In this document: positions 40,301 to 52,684 of the stretch, one piece after another
How positions within the stretch are numbered: the first letter of the stretch is position 1
Layout: each line of letters opens with the position of its first letter
From: Trichoplax sp. H2
Taxonomy: Eukaryota; Placozoa; Uniplacotomia; Trichoplacea
NCBI GenBank assembly: GCA_003344405.1
Contig: NOWV01000136.1
Span: 62,001 to 126,000, forward strand
DNA: 64,000 bases
Direction of reading: 5' to 3'
Notes under the pieces: generated by a model
What the model was told of the DNA's origin: nothing
The model's input: only the letters and a program-made list of their open reading frames with translations
Database searches by the model: none
Translations under genes and position numbers: made by a program

Positions 40301-40998
40301 TTCTTACAAATTAACTTGTAGTAGAGAATACTTTATTGATTGGAAGCAGTCGTACGTGGAAAGAAATCAACTTAAAATGGAAAAGCGCCAATTATTAATC
40401 AAATATTATTTATCTTGGAAAACAAGGGCAATAAATCAGATAAAAGCGAAAAAAATGGTACGTATTACGATTTCAGGATTAATTAAAATATTTAAATTGG
40501 ATCATCAAATTGGATACTCTGGAATAGATTTAATGTTGATAGTAAGTTCACTTGTTATCGTTATTTGACAAACTTCCTTTACTAACTATTATAGCGACAA
40601 CTATGCCTACTGGATAATTCTTGGAGCCAGTGGAGAAGATTATTTATTCGAATACGGGTTGTTAATCTCTTCGTCGAGCAGGATAATAAACAGTTGCTAA
40701 GCAGGGTAATTTCTTCCTCTTTCTTATGATGCTTTTAAAAATTAGTTGTAACATTGTTAGGCATTTACTTCATATACAGTATATTTATTTCGAACTTGGA
40801 GTTAAGAATATTGTATAGAATTCCAAAATTTCAAGTTTATTCATACTAATGACTTGGGAAATACAATTACAGGTACTAGGATCATGGCATGCATGGGCTT
40901 CTAATCGCTGCCGTTTACGCCAACTTTTAAATAGGAAGAGAAGAAAATTATTGCAAGAATTTTACTATCGATGGCAGGATCGATATAACTTTAAATAA
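22345..40998 (+). CDS. SFI1: SFI1-like centrin-binding repeat protein (about 47 exons)
   Basis: Exons: 22345-22359, 22463-22529, 23574-24235, 25364-25636, 25760-25839, 26486-26705, 26832-26917, 27140-27253, 27933-28019, 28185-28274, 29005-29061, 29196-29270, 29376-29435, 29588-29666, 29778-29929, 30033-30167, 30289-30386, 30493-30679, 30964-31068, 31185-31273, 31392-31528, 31647-31783, 32382-34175, 34830-35028, 35101-35244, 35383-35440, 35567-35714, 36120-36270, 36458-36515, 36672-36816, 36905-36998, 37129-37299, 37596-37637, 37760-37814, 37922-38073 or -38054, about 38141-38296, 38401-38583, 38685-38744, 38845-38902, 39061-39205, 39329-39437, 39722-39904, 40030-40089, 40199-40242, 40325-40457, 40595-40705, 40873-40998. 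Phases agree throughout except near 35500 and 38100. The product is about 2,500 aa. Helical units with the Sfi1 pattern L...F..W(K/R) recur dozens of times (KCFRAWRLRR, ALRLWKQKLEN, IFNKWRLQLY, IFRQWKSKF, FYYRWQDRY). The family binds centrin at centrosomes and basal bodies. The start is ATG 22345 (MDPPK). The serine-rich N-terminus and the exon 32382-34175 are low complexity. Human SFI1 is about half this length. Confidence 0.82.
22893..23120. repeat. 76-bp tandem repeat array, copy 1 (three units)
   Basis: Units start at 22893, 22969 and 23045 with GATTGGTAGT and end with TATTTTTACCGTCA or a one-base variant. The array sits in the second intron of the SFI1-like gene and runs straight into a copy of its third exon (from 23122). 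Confidence 0.95.
23121..23247 (+). pseudogene. Partial duplicate of SFI1-like exon 3, cut by the assembly gap
   Basis: Repeats the first ~125 bases of the exon at 23574 (DFNYNHGGSKSNYVSY and onward) with the same acceptor. It differs by a T-to-I codon change and stops at the N run after the codons for QASQD. It most likely represents the other haplotype, not a second genomic exon. Confidence 0.75.
23248..23267. other. Assembly gap (20 N)
   Basis: Run of exactly 20 N inside the SFI1-like gene. The sequence to its left (from 22891) is repeated to its right (from 23268), as at the other gap in this window. Confidence 0.98.
23270..23572. repeat. 76-bp tandem repeat array, copy 2 (four units)
   Basis: Units start at 23270, 23346, 23422 and 23498; the last is 75 bp. 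The sequence is the same unit as at 22893. Each unit ends in the pyrimidine-rich word TTTTTACCGTCAG (TTTTACCGTCAG in the last), and the final one is the splice acceptor used for the exon beginning at 23574. Confidence 0.95.
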
Positions 40999-42617
40999 TA
41001 TAAATTAAAGATAATTGATTTCTTACATTGTTTATTTCTAATCGTAAATTTCTCTTTAATAATATTATACTGTAAACAATGTTGAGATAGTACAGTTAAG
41101 AGTTGAGATGGCAAGCGATAATGAAGACTTACTACGATTCAATTTGTTAATTGCGCAATGAATAGGTTTAATTTTTTACTTCTAAGATAGAATTCAAAAT
41201 CGATTGATTTAGATCATTTTGAAATGAAAACATATCTACTGAGATGTGTACATGTTTATGCGGCAGTATTAGTGAAGATTGCAATGAAAAATAGTTTGAG
41301 CCTATTGTATTTATAAGCTATAGCAATAACTGCCTACTTACTAACTTTATATTTGTGATTGATAGAATTATAATGTTAATAATCCAATAGCTCTTTGTTT
41401 TTTAACTAATTAAATTCAATTATATTGCTGACATTTTTAAGATGAGAAAAAATCAGCAATGCTAAAATAATTGTCTCGATCTGTACGTATTAAAGAATTT
41501 ATGTAAATCCTTACGGCTATTGGTAATAGAATTTTTAACTTATTCCAATTCTATAGTTCCAGTTTGAATCTAAATTTAAGATTTTCTAATAACAGGAAGA
41601 ACATTTAGAAAAATTTTTTTACATGCTTTTTACGCAGTTTCAAGCCGTTTTATCAAGCCTATAATTACTTTTGGTATAGCTAATTTTAAAAAATATCAAT
41701 GTTTTTAAATGCACCTACTTCAATTTTACATACGTTTATATCGTATTAGTTTGCTATTTGGATGATAGCAAACATATCGACTGATAAACATGAAATATAA
41801 TAAGGAAGATAAACTTTAGAGTCAGATTCTCGCGAATCTGCTTCCACGATCGACCTAATAATATTGCAATTTTTGCTTCATGTAACAAAACTTTACTTTC
41901 TGTATATAACATTATTTGTTAACTGTTTTTTTTTTTTATTAATTCGACGTTAATAAAACGACATTCACAACAATTTCTACTTGAAGTTATTTGCATATGA
42001 TTGCAATAATAGAACTTTTAGATAGCCATCGCGTCACTATACTAGATTGCTCGTTATTGCACGTAATATTGGCCAAACTTTTCAGTAGTAATACCATAAA
42101 TAGTCAGAGTTAACGAGAAAAGCAAGCTAAGACTAAACTACAGTACCGGCACATTAAATTGAAATAGCAATTTAATCCCTATCGATCCTGATGACTGTAT
42201 CAGCTAGATGACTATATTTGTCCGTTATGTAATATTATGTAATTATTAAGAATTTGTCACCTTATAAATATGTATGCGAAAAGACTTTAAACAGAAGTCA
42301 TTCATAAATGCACGTTATTACTAAATCAGTTAAGAAATGAGCACATAAATAGCTTATAACTGAATTTGTTAAAGCTTGACGGGAGTTTGCACTAGTAATA
42401 TATAATTAAGAAAGTTCAAAATTCCCGATATGACCCTAATTCCTTATAGCATTGATCATACAGTAATGCACTTAAATAAATCAAAATTGTATGAAATTTA
42501 CATTGATTACTAGGCTAGATTTAAACGAAATCCAAATAATAACCATACGAAGAATTCTACTGACACATTTAGTGTAAGTTTAAAATTGTAATACGATCGT
42601 TTAACTATCAGACAACA
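40999..42617. other. Convergent intergenic interval, no gene seen
   Basis: AT-rich DNA between the 3' ends of the SFI1-like gene and DDI. No open frame over about 60 codons and no recognised element. A poly-T run lies near 41928-41938. Confidence 0.55.
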
Positions 42618-45482
42618 CTAGTTTCCAAAGCTACTACCACCAATATTGCTGCCTTCGACTCCATCTGGTGAATGCATTTGCGAGATTAATTTAGCGTGAT
42701 CCGGCAACTCTGATTCAGGTAGAAATGGTGTTGATGTACCAGTCGTACCAATCTTTAAAATATTTTCCTTTAAATCGATGCAGCACTAATAGGTCAGTAG
42801 AACCAGTAAAATGGAATTACAAAATATGTTTCAACATAATTTGGTATGGTGATTGACGTTAATATGCAAGCAGAGCAAAAATACATCAATTTAGAAGCTT
42901 GTATCAACTTTATCTGTCGAGCTAATTAAGTACTAAAACAATCTTACCTGATGTCTTTTTAGCATATCCAGTCCTAGTAACATATCTATTGACTGGTCTT
43001 TAAGCACAGAAAATGATGATGTAAGGAAATCTGCTTCAATTTGAATATCTACCATATGAATTCTACCAATTATCTCTTGTTTGCCGACGCCTACAGCTAC
43101 TCCACGAAATCTTTTGTCAACTAGGCGCACAATATTACAGCGTTTAGCACAATTTTCACTCATGATTGTATGTTGAGCTCCAGAATCAACAAAAGCTTTG
43201 ACCGGATATCCATTCACATTGCATTTAATGTATAACATGGTTACCTAGTGATTGTGAAATACGCCAGTTAGTTGAAACAGGTTATCACTATTAGAACGCA
43301 ATTATTTAGTGGTAGAATATTGCCTATTACCAACGAATTTGACCTTTTAATACTCACTTTTCAATCTTAAAAATAACGTAGAGATTAAGATAATCATATT
43401 GAAGAAATACTTAATATATTGATTTTTATGATGTACATATAACGTGTGTAGTATGATCTGGAAATGAGTAGTCATTTAACATTTAAAAATAAAATTGTGA
43501 TACTAATTAATCTACTTGTGTGATCACTGGTATGCCATAGTGAATCGATTTGCATATTGTGCTGCAATGTACATTATTTGAGCCTAAAACTGAGGCTGCC
43601 AGTGATGGAGAATATTGTTATTACAACCAAGAATATTAGTAATCTTACCTGGCCAAAAGCTTCTGGGTTATATTCCATTGCTCCCTCCATATTTTCATTG
43701 ATATTCTGTCTATGAATTAATTCTTCAATATGTCTTTGAGCTTCCGGATCAAATAAATCAGCATTCATAGCACGTATAGTTTTCAGTTGTTCTTCGGCAA
43801 TCTGTTGATGCTGTTCTTCAGCTATCTGTGCAAATTTGGATGCATTATGAATGTTATCGGCCAAATTAGGATTACGTTCTTTCAAGATGGCTAGTTTTCG
43901 TGGATCATTGAGTAATGCCTGACGCATCATTTCCGCTTCAGTAGCTCTACCCTGACTTTGAGTTTGTTGAACATTCTCGGGGATGGCAATAGAATTCCAA
44001 TTTAATTGTGGAACGGCCGCTTGCGAACGGTTAGAGCTGCTAGTCATTTGAGGCGGTAGTATATTTGTATTATTACCAGCTAAAGCGCCAACGGCTGATG
44101 TTGGCCTAGCATACTGGGAACTACTTTGGTGACCTCTTGTTTGCGGGACTGGAATAGAGCTGAAATCCAATTGCGGGATAATCGAACTAGTTGCTGAAGA
44201 AGCATTACTTGAAGGATTACTAGCAGTACCAATGGGATTAGTTGATTGGCGATTAGGCTCTAAAAATGGGTAAAATATGAAACTGGCATCAACAACGGCA
44301 AGTTCACGATAACCGTTCGATTAATCGCGCAAGTTAGCCATGGTGTTAAATCGTGGATAGGAGACTGATTTAGCAAAGTCCTTACTTAATTCTGTGAAAA
44401 TTCATGTTATGCAATCATTTGTTTGTAGAAGTTGATCATCTTCACGTATACGTATGTACGTCAATGTGTAGATGTAAAATACACTATTACTATAAACTAC
44501 AATATGATGTTATTATCACAATTGTATTTTTTCTCTTAATCGAAAGATGTCATTGATAGCATTAAGCTAAGCTCATATTACTGGATAGATACTTTTCTAT
44601 CTGGTACTTAATAGTCTGCAACTATATGCCTTAATAATACAGCAACATCCACGTACAAGTAGAGCATAGACAGTACAAATATACTAGGCCATTGACCAGC
44701 CATTCTATTTCAATAAATTAAGCAGAAAGCGAATGGTAATTTAATCGCTACTATCATAACCATACGAGTACTTGACTTGCAAAGCAATTGCTCTTCGATT
44801 TGCCGTCACTATTGAGTAAGATGTTATACTTAATGAGGATGTCCAAGGTAGCCGAAGCATCATAATTACATTACGAAACTACGACTTTGAATGATGCTCG
44901 GATTTCAATGTTGGAAACTGATAGAACTTGATCTGATTTATAACAGTATAGTGATTAATCGAATTACAAAAATATCTTACTGTTTTAGTCCACGTAAGAT
45001 ATAAAATCTACTGTACAATGTACACCCGTCAAGGTTGTCAATGTAGAAAAAGAAGAATGTGAATTTAGTAAGTCATTACCATCTACGATAACACATAGAT
45101 ATGGAAATTACATCATCATTGAATTGCATGATCAACAAGTAAATGATCAATAACTGAATAAGAGATTGCTATTCCTACTATCGTCCTAACAACAACAACT
45201 TATCCTTTCAGTTTAATTACGCTACCTACAATTATCACAGTTATATATAATAATATTACCTGCTCCTTTTAGCTGATACGTCAAGACGCTCCCATCTTGT
45301 ACATTATAAGCTTGTAAAGATTTTTTACCATCGCTTAATTCAACACCGCTATGATAAAGACTAATGACATCAGCCGGTAAACCACTCATGACTTCCAGTA
45401 ATGCTTTAAAGTTCTCCACTTCCATGTCTTGGCTTGCATCCACCGGGATATCACCAGTGTTACCTTTGACCACGATTCGCAT
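42618..45482 (-). CDS. DDI2: DDI1/DDI2-type ubiquitin-like aspartic protease
   Basis: Exons in transcript order: 45482-45260, 44259-43649, 43244-42948, 42785-42618; about 432 aa. The first exon is a ubiquitin-like domain ([11 protein letters not shown], then [11 protein letters not shown] and [17 protein letters not shown]). The frame is open upstream to 45572, but aligning MRIVV with the first strand of fly and yeast Ddi1 supports ATG 45482. The second exon carries a Ser/Gln-rich linker, then the helical domain ([39 protein letters not shown]). The third holds the retroviral-type protease fold with active site [11 protein letters not shown] (Asp near residue 298) and [11 protein letters not shown], and the fourth completes it ([17 protein letters not shown]). 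DDI proteins shuttle or cleave ubiquitinated substrates for the proteasome. No C-terminal UBA is visible, as in human DDI1/2; the tail is short and Gly/Ser-rich. The first intron is about 1 kb. Confidence 0.95.
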
Positions 45483-46903
45483 GATTCCCAATACAGTCAA
45501 GGTCGTTAATGCTAAATCAATACTACAGGTAGCTAATTTTTTTCTCAACGATGAACTAAAGTGGTAATTCAACAGATTGGATCGATGGATATGAAAAATT
45601 TCTTCAAGCTTGCCCTTCCAATGTATGAAAAAGATGATTCACGATGATGAAGTCATTGTTATGGCGATCAATCAACGGTACTGTAGACTAGTGTACATTG
45701 TACTGTGCACTGTACACTGTAAAGGTTTGGGAGTCCAGTTGGGTGCTATTGAGGGTTACAGAAAAAGAAGGACAATGTTGATAGTGCGCAACAAGAGATG
45801 TCACCTGCAAATTTATTCCTTCAATAATAGATTATACTATCAATGCATGCAAGGTATGACTGATTATTTGCACAAAGATGGCCAAAGTTTTAGTCTTTGA
45901 CTTCCTATCATCAATCCCTAGATACTGTCTGTAGAACTCGCTATTTTTATCGAAACTACGAAAGGTCTATAGTTCGGTTTGGTTCTATGCAGCCAGCCCT
46001 TCTTTTTTTTATGGGTACCTGTTGCCAGTTGGTCAAATGTTTGTTTTTTGCAATTCTACTGTACTGTATGGGTGATCAGGTGTCTCGCCTCCGATTTCCA
46101 TCAGCACCATCAGCCATGGACTTCGAGATACCTGAGGGCTGAGGTATCTCCAAGTCCAACTCAGTAATCCGATAATGGCTTATTGATCGTGATTAACCCT
46201 AGGTATTACAGCATGTACAACAAATATTACTCCGCACTTTACTGTCTACCTTGTCCATTTCCATACTACTAAAAAAGGAGACAAACGGGAAATGATCGTT
46301 CAGTATACTTAAAATGGGGAGGCCTACAGTTTGTTGGCCATATTAAGTGTAACGTAGGTCCGTAATCCTATACTATACTGTACTTTTTAAATGTCCTCGG
46401 CTATACAGTATTGTCTATAATGATTGTCATCCAAATGAGCTACTAAGTTGGTTTTGTACAGTATGGTGTACGATTTCAGTGGTACGGTACAATACTGAAT
46501 AGTAAGTGCAGGCGACGCTATAATTATTATTGCATAGATTGGATCACAATCATGTAAAATGGAACCTTTCTGTTTACTTTCTTATTAGTAGTCTCGGATT
46601 AGACGATCTATTTCTTAACTTGAGCGATTTTTGACTTTGAGGAGTACTCTGTATTGTACAAGTCACTACAGCTACGATACAATTTACTAGTAAAAGGATA
46701 TACAATAATGTAGATAGGAAGTCAGAAAGGTTAACTCAAAAAGAAATAATCCGTGGCCTAGTTTCCATGGCAACTTGTCGATATCACTAACCACTGCAGA
46801 AAAGGCAGAAATAATCACATCATCGAGTATACAATTATACTAGCAATTGATCAATAATATTATTAAGGCATCGGACTAAACGGTACGCACGATTGATTTA
46901 GAC
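45483..46903. promoter_or_regulatory. Divergent DDI/LRRC34 upstream region with TACTGTAC repeats
   Basis: Interval of 1.4 kb between two divergent start codons, so it must contain both promoters. It holds many TACTGTAC/GTACAGTA words (about 45680-45720, 46060-46075, 46370-46500, 46645-46660) and a strong inverted repeat at 46118-46157. Frames at 45610-46167 show no recognisable protein. No TATA box can be singled out in such AT-rich sequence. Confidence 0.5.
46118..46157. repeat. Inverted repeat, 16-bp arms and 8-base loop
   Basis: Left arm GGACTTCGAGATACCT (46118-46133), loop of 8, right arm AGGTATCTCCAAGTCC (46142-46157). The arms pair at 15 of 16 positions. The sequence is unrelated to the TACTGTAC repeats around it. 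Confidence 0.85.
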
Positions 46904-49576
46904 ATGGCGACAAATTTAGATCTTGCCGGCATCCACACTCAAGATTTTGTTCAAACATCCGTTAACCCAGATGGATTAAAGAACGATTACTTGAAAATCT
47001 GTAAAGAAGCAAATATGCGGCCAACAAAATTTATCGAAATGTCCATGAGAACTGCTAACGAAGAGTATACACTGTAAATAATATAAATATACATCTTTCA
47101 ACGATCGTTACAAAAGTAGAATTTTCTACAAATTTTATCTTCCATGCGGCTACGGAAATGATAATAACTCTTCAACTGTATTCCTATTTATTCTCATATT
47201 TGTCATACCAATTAAAGGAATCCTACAAACTTACTTCATCTAACTATGAAAGGCAATAATCCTCTAATACAGCAGCAACGCTTAGATGATGATGTAAGAA
47301 ATATATTATATATTTGACACATTTAGCAGCGTTATCGTGATGTTGTATACTCGTATTTTGGGTAGCAAAATTGTAATATTGTCAATGAATGATCTAACTT
47401 GAAGCATAAAAATCTTATAGTTACATTATACCAGTTGCTGCGTTACAGCAATCATGATCTATTGATATTATATGTCATTTCAGCAAATCACAGTTAAATT
47501 TACATTCGATGCAGTTTGCTAGTATATACTGTCATACAAATATTGTATACGAATCGTGTGAATTAAGAGAATCATACATATCTAGCAGATATAGTTATTA
47601 ACGGAGACACTGTAGTTATAGCATCATAGCTCTAAAATCTCTGATCATTGCAAATCTAACTGTTAGAGGATTTAAAATCCAGTATGCTACAAAGAAAGTG
47701 CTAATAACGTAATAACTTCTAAATTTTAGGATGCCAACATGATCTGCAGGACAATGAAGGTGAATTTTCATGTTGCAACCTTAAATTTGGCTTATAATAA
47801 CATATCTGACGAGGGTGCAAAGTGTATTGGAAAACTACTGGTGAGAATAACTAGACACTTCTTGTTCGACTACATATTCACGATGCTAGATCCTGTCTTT
47901 CCCTAATTCAGTGCTTATTTATGATTAGGAAAATCATCCTCTACGACTTTTAAATCTTTCATATTGCGATATCGGCCCAGCTGGTGGAGAATACATTGCT
48001 AAAGGAATTCAGGTAATACATTTAAATAACGTAGATTATGACTTAATCGTTGAATATTGATAGAATGTCAAACTTTAATTATAGATGACCGAAACACTTA
48101 CAGTTCTTGATCTCAGTGGAAACAAGCTGAAAAGTAAAGGAGTTCTAGCTATTGCAGGAGCTTTACAGGTTAAACTAAATCAGATGCCATATATCAATTG
48201 TACTGAATCTAAGCTAAAGGTGGTATAATTTGCAAAAAGAAATAATCAATCGCTTTTTGTAACAATGCATCAATAGGTCAATTTATCAGTAAAAGAATTA
48301 TATTTGGCCAATACAGATATGGTAAAGAATTTCAATAGTGCTAGGTATTAATTTATTATTGCCTATTTTTCTAAAATTTTTCAAAACCTTTATTGATTTC
48401 AGAAAACTGAATGTGTCGTAGCTATAGCGACTGTTCTACGACAAAATAATATTGTACAGATCCTTAATATCGATAGGCCATTGCTATTCAGCCAACAAGT
48501 ACATTCTTAAATAAATAAGCTTAACGTCTTCATATTCTTTATCAGTTAAAAGTTCTACTATGAATTTACTGGTTATAACTATATTTTAAACAAAATCTCT
48601 AAACCCTTCGTTAGGAAGAGACTACAGTCCACATTGCTAACATGTTGAAGGTAACGAAAGAATATCAGATAGAGAACCATTAAATTATTTTCAATTGATA
48701 TTGTTGATAAAAATAGATGAATTATTTACAATAGGTAAATAGCTCGCTGCGGAAATTACATCTATCAAAGCATGATATTCGTGATTTTGGCGCTGAAAGA
48801 CTCGTAGAAGCATTAATTTACAATACTGCTTTAGAAGAATTGGATCTAAGCTGGTATGTGAAACAATATTACAACAATTGAAGATATTATACTGAACTCA
48901 TGTTTCTTAAACTGAATACAGTAATCGCATTACTCGAGATGGTGCCGGTCATATCTCCAAGTTGTTGCTACAAAATACACCATTAAAGCACCTTAATTTG
49001 GATTTTAATAGAATAGAAAGTGATGGAGCAATTCACCTTAGTAGAGTTTTATCATTTAATACACATTTACAAAGGTATTTTTTTACAGCTTTATTTAATT
49101 AAAGTGAGATCTGATTTAATACTATACCTATTGTAACATTCGATTCGTAGAATACATGATTAAGACCGAATTTTTAATTACGATTATATTTAGCTTACAT
49201 ATAGCAAGCAATTGTATTAGTGGATCCGGATTGTGTGCTATTGCTGATTCATTATCCAAAAATCAAACACTTATGGGCCTCTATGTTTGGGGAAATAATT
49301 TAGAAAATTCTGCCTGTGTTGTAAGTAATTTAAAGATACTCCTATTTTCTTGCAATTCTTATTTCTATAGCAGACTATTGTACTGTTGTTCTATTATGGC
49401 CAGCATAAATATATAACTTATGTGGCTAATACAGATAAAAAAACATACTTTAATTTGATCAAAAGGCTTTCCAGGAGTTAATGGAAGATGACCCACCCAG
49501 GTTAAAGGAAGAGTTTACCGACGTTAAGCCTTACGTGGTTGACGGAATAGTATATCTAGCTGAATTGAATCATTAA
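46904..49576 (+). CDS. LRRC34: Leucine-rich repeat-containing protein 34
   Basis: Exons: 46904-47073, 47218-47293, 47730-47840, 47929-48012, 48085-48168, 48277-48321, 48403-48498, 48614-48649, 48735-48853, 48922-49074, 49209-49320, 49466-49576; 398 aa, all phases consistent. Ribonuclease-inhibitor-type LRRs recur (LNLAYNNISDEGAKCI, LDLSGNKLKSKGV, LHLSKHDIRDFGAERL, LNLDFNRIESDGAIHL). Blocks specific to LRRC34 are NIDRPLLFSQQ joined to EETTVHIANMLK, LYVWGNNLENSACV and DVKPYVVDGIVYLAELNH. Vertebrate LRRC34 is linked to pluripotent/germ cells and nucleolar proteins; its role here is unknown. The protein stops right after LAELNH, where human LRRC34 continues for some 30-40 residues. The last exon could instead start at 49476. 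AATAAA at 49839-49844 may be its polyadenylation signal. Confidence 0.93.
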
Positions 49577-50502
49577 AATGCTATGCCGATACATACGGTC
49601 AAGTTATACTATTGCAGATAAGCCATTTCAAGGCTTAGATATATGCGTACTACCGTAAAAAAACTCGCAGATTATTTACTTGGATCAAATTTTTCTGTTC
49701 TAAACAAACGTATCAAGGAGTACGCAATACTGGAAGCCGTATTTCATCATACAGTACAATGTATGTTACTAGTTAAAATTCTATGACATGCCCATACAGT
49801 ACGATACGTTACAGCAGAAGCCTAATGAAGCAAAATGGAATAAAATAAAAATACAAAATACTGATATTGCTCCCTTTAGAATAACGACTAATGTATAAAA
49901 ATCAACTCTTGTTATATGTCGATTTTTTATTTTAATGCAAGCTGTAAATCAATTCAAATAAGTTTCATTTTAGGAATTATATGGTTAATTATCACAAGAT
50001 TGAAGTTGCGTATGATCGAGACAATAAAAATTGGATGTGCGTTAAATATAAGTATTAAAGCAGTCGAATAGATACGTCTGTACGAAGGCGACGCAGATTA
50101 TGACTATGACACTGCTGATGATAGCACAAATGATAGCATATCAAGGACCCATAATACTACTGTATAATCTCACATCGATTTCATCATTTATCATGCTAAG
50201 ATTGAAATTAAAAAGCAATAGTATGCTTTCAAAGTGCTCTTTACACTAAGGTCTGTAAAGTAACATCGTTCTAAAAATTAAGACATAAATGTAACCATGT
50301 TCACAAAACATTCCCTAATCTTGATTTTAACATGTTATCTTTAAGCCTTGAGAAACGCTTCAATACAAAATTAGAAAAATTACAGAAATTTTTTGTAATA
50401 TACAGTTGATCATTATATAATAAGGATTTAGATCATTTTATTGGCATAACGCCTATAGAGTACGAGAGATTAGACATTTAAACAAGGTTTTTATTATTGA
50501 AA
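49577..50502. other. Convergent interval with two possible unassigned coding stretches
   Basis: After an acceptor at 49973, the plus strand reads NYMVNYHKIEVAYDRDNK then NWMCVKYKY before TAA (50058). After an acceptor at 50071 it reads IRLYEGDADYDYDTADDSTN and ends in TTV before TAA (50167). Both look protein-like, the second with an acidic tail, but I could not connect them in phase to each other or to LRRC34. Two short CATACAGTAC words occur near 49750 and 49792. Confidence 0.3.
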
Positions 50503-52684
50503 TTATCCATATCTTTCGTCTGCTTCACTTGCAATGCCGTTAATTTCAACATCATTTGACTGTACTTCATGCAATTCCGATGCAGCATCTTCCCGATGAT
50601 TTGTACTTTCATCATCGTTTACTTCGTTGTTGACAGCGGTAAATTTGTTATCAATCTTTTTGTCTATTCCATTTTCAATACCTATTAAGGCAAAACCGTC
50701 AATATATAGGTCATGTTATCAATTAACTTAAAAATGAGTCATGATAAAGAACATTTATATTGTGCAGAAGCGAACAAAATAGCCCTTTCCATTACTTACT
50801 TCCATTGGTTAACTTGCCTACTTCTGTAGAACTCTTTTGCCAGGAAGGTATTGATGAATTACGTTGAGGCAATTTCGGTGCAGAGGGAAACTGTTGTCTA
50901 TTTGATGACATAGAAATCAATATCAATCATTACTAGGAACATTTTTGATACGATTTTCTAGTCATGGCAGTCCAACATCGATATTTATAGATTTACCTGC
51001 TTAGCATAAGACCTTTAATTGTTGCTAGATCTTTCTTTAACTCGCCAACCACGTGTGATTCAACGTTACCACCCTAACCATTGAACAAAATTTCCATTAT
51101 CTGTAAACGTAACATAAACACTAAGATAACAAATAGTTTAACATCATCATTCAGTCAACCTGATTTAATGGGCCTCTTGTTATCATATCTACTTTGGTTT
51201 GTAAGTCGCTCACGCTATCCTGATATATAAATATTGGAAATTAGATTCATTTTCAATGAAGATGGTCAAGCAATCAATTTTTCAATTCATTATTTTATGC
51301 AATACCTTGACAGATTCTAAAGTTGACTGGAGACCTCCTACTATAGTATAATTTAAAAATTGAAAAGGAATAAGAAAGCGAGCTGAATAACTTTAATAAC
51401 ATCTAGCGTAACTTGGGATCTATATCAGCCTACCGGTGATAGCCACATCAGCTCTTAATTCTCCTACGCTTGTTTCGATTCTTCTTAAATGTTCTTTATT
51501 ATCCTTTTGCTGCTTAAACCAAGGCATAATAAATCTCTATAAATTGAAATATATTCAATATGAATGCCTGTTTAGTTACTACTGTAGTACAACACCCTAG
51601 CTATAGCTATATTTGTTGTCATAAGGATAGATGATTTGAAATGATTGCCTAGTACAGTGCCTACTTACAGTTATTAACACCTTGATTCCATAAAATGCCC
51701 CTGCAACTAAAGCGGCAATAACTGCAATATCTCTCCATCTGTAATGCCTGGAAGCAATAGCTGCTGTTGTCGGAACGACTGCTTGCGTATTGGGTACAGC
51801 CACAACACTTGCAGGTTGAGTTGGTGATATGGTGGCTTGGTTATTGGTCAGATTTTGAATAGGGCGATGCTAGAAATGATAGCATTTTATGTTGTAGCTT
51901 GTATCATGAAAGCAAATTGGGATAAACTAAGCTGTTGTACAAGTGTCGTGGAATTACCTCATCGCTAGCTGTACCAGATCGATCAATAGCAACTTGTAGT
52001 TCTTTGGCGGTTAAACCTAAAGCGTTGATAACGTAGAATTGAATTGAATCGTGAAAGTCGTCGATTGCTGTCCACGGTAGGCAAGAGCTTCAACATGGTA
52101 TATTATTAAGGTGAAGTATCACAGTACCTTTTTTGAGTAAAAATGCTTTTCGTTGAGGGAAAGGGCTTTGTCGTACTTTGGGATTTTGAAGAAATTTAAC
52201 GGCAGTTGATATCTAGATGATTGATTGAATGAATATACTGTCAAGGGTATCATCATCAACAAGCTGTTGATGGCGCTACATCCAAGGCAGCAAGTACTAT
52301 GGTGAATACTATCTTGTCCATCTGATGATGATAGTTTAAATGTGCTGTACAGTACTGTATTGGATCGAATAGAATGACGATGAACACCTACTACACTACA
52401 GTACTACAACTACGGCGTATCCTACCATATTTTCACGAACGGTTTCCGATTGATTGGATGATGGCGTATTGGAGGCAGCTTGTTCTTTTTTTCCTTCTTC
52501 AGCTCCTGGTGTGGCATCCTTGCCACCCTTGAAAATGATTCAACAATTGACTTAGCCTAACGCAGTCTTGTCAATAACAGGCTGCTATTCAGTAAACGAG
52601 TAGACTGTAATACATGCAGATGAATGTCAACGTGCTTACTTCAGATCCTGTCGTTGAAGGAGTCTTGTTTGCTACGTCAGCCAT
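50503..52684 (-). CDS. PEX14: Peroxin-14, peroxisomal docking protein
   Basis: Exons in transcript order: 52684-52640, 52527-52426, 52212-52128, 52016-51958, 51869-51669, 51536-51434, 51340-51306, 51219-51160, 51073-50997, 50897-50800, 50681-50503; 347 aa, all phases consistent. The N-terminal PEX5/PEX19-binding domain is clear ([43 protein letters not shown]). A Pro/Thr/Gln-rich linker leads to the membrane segment ([20 protein letters not shown]). A coiled coil follows ([19 protein letters not shown] through [15 protein letters not shown]), then the [13 protein letters not shown] motif and an acidic tail. PEX14 forms the docking and translocation pore for peroxisomal matrix proteins. The start ATG 52684 gives [10 protein letters not shown]; there are no competing ATGs in the short first exon. 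An AATAAA (50495-50490, minus) follows the stop. The start is divergent to PSMC2. Confidence 0.95.
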
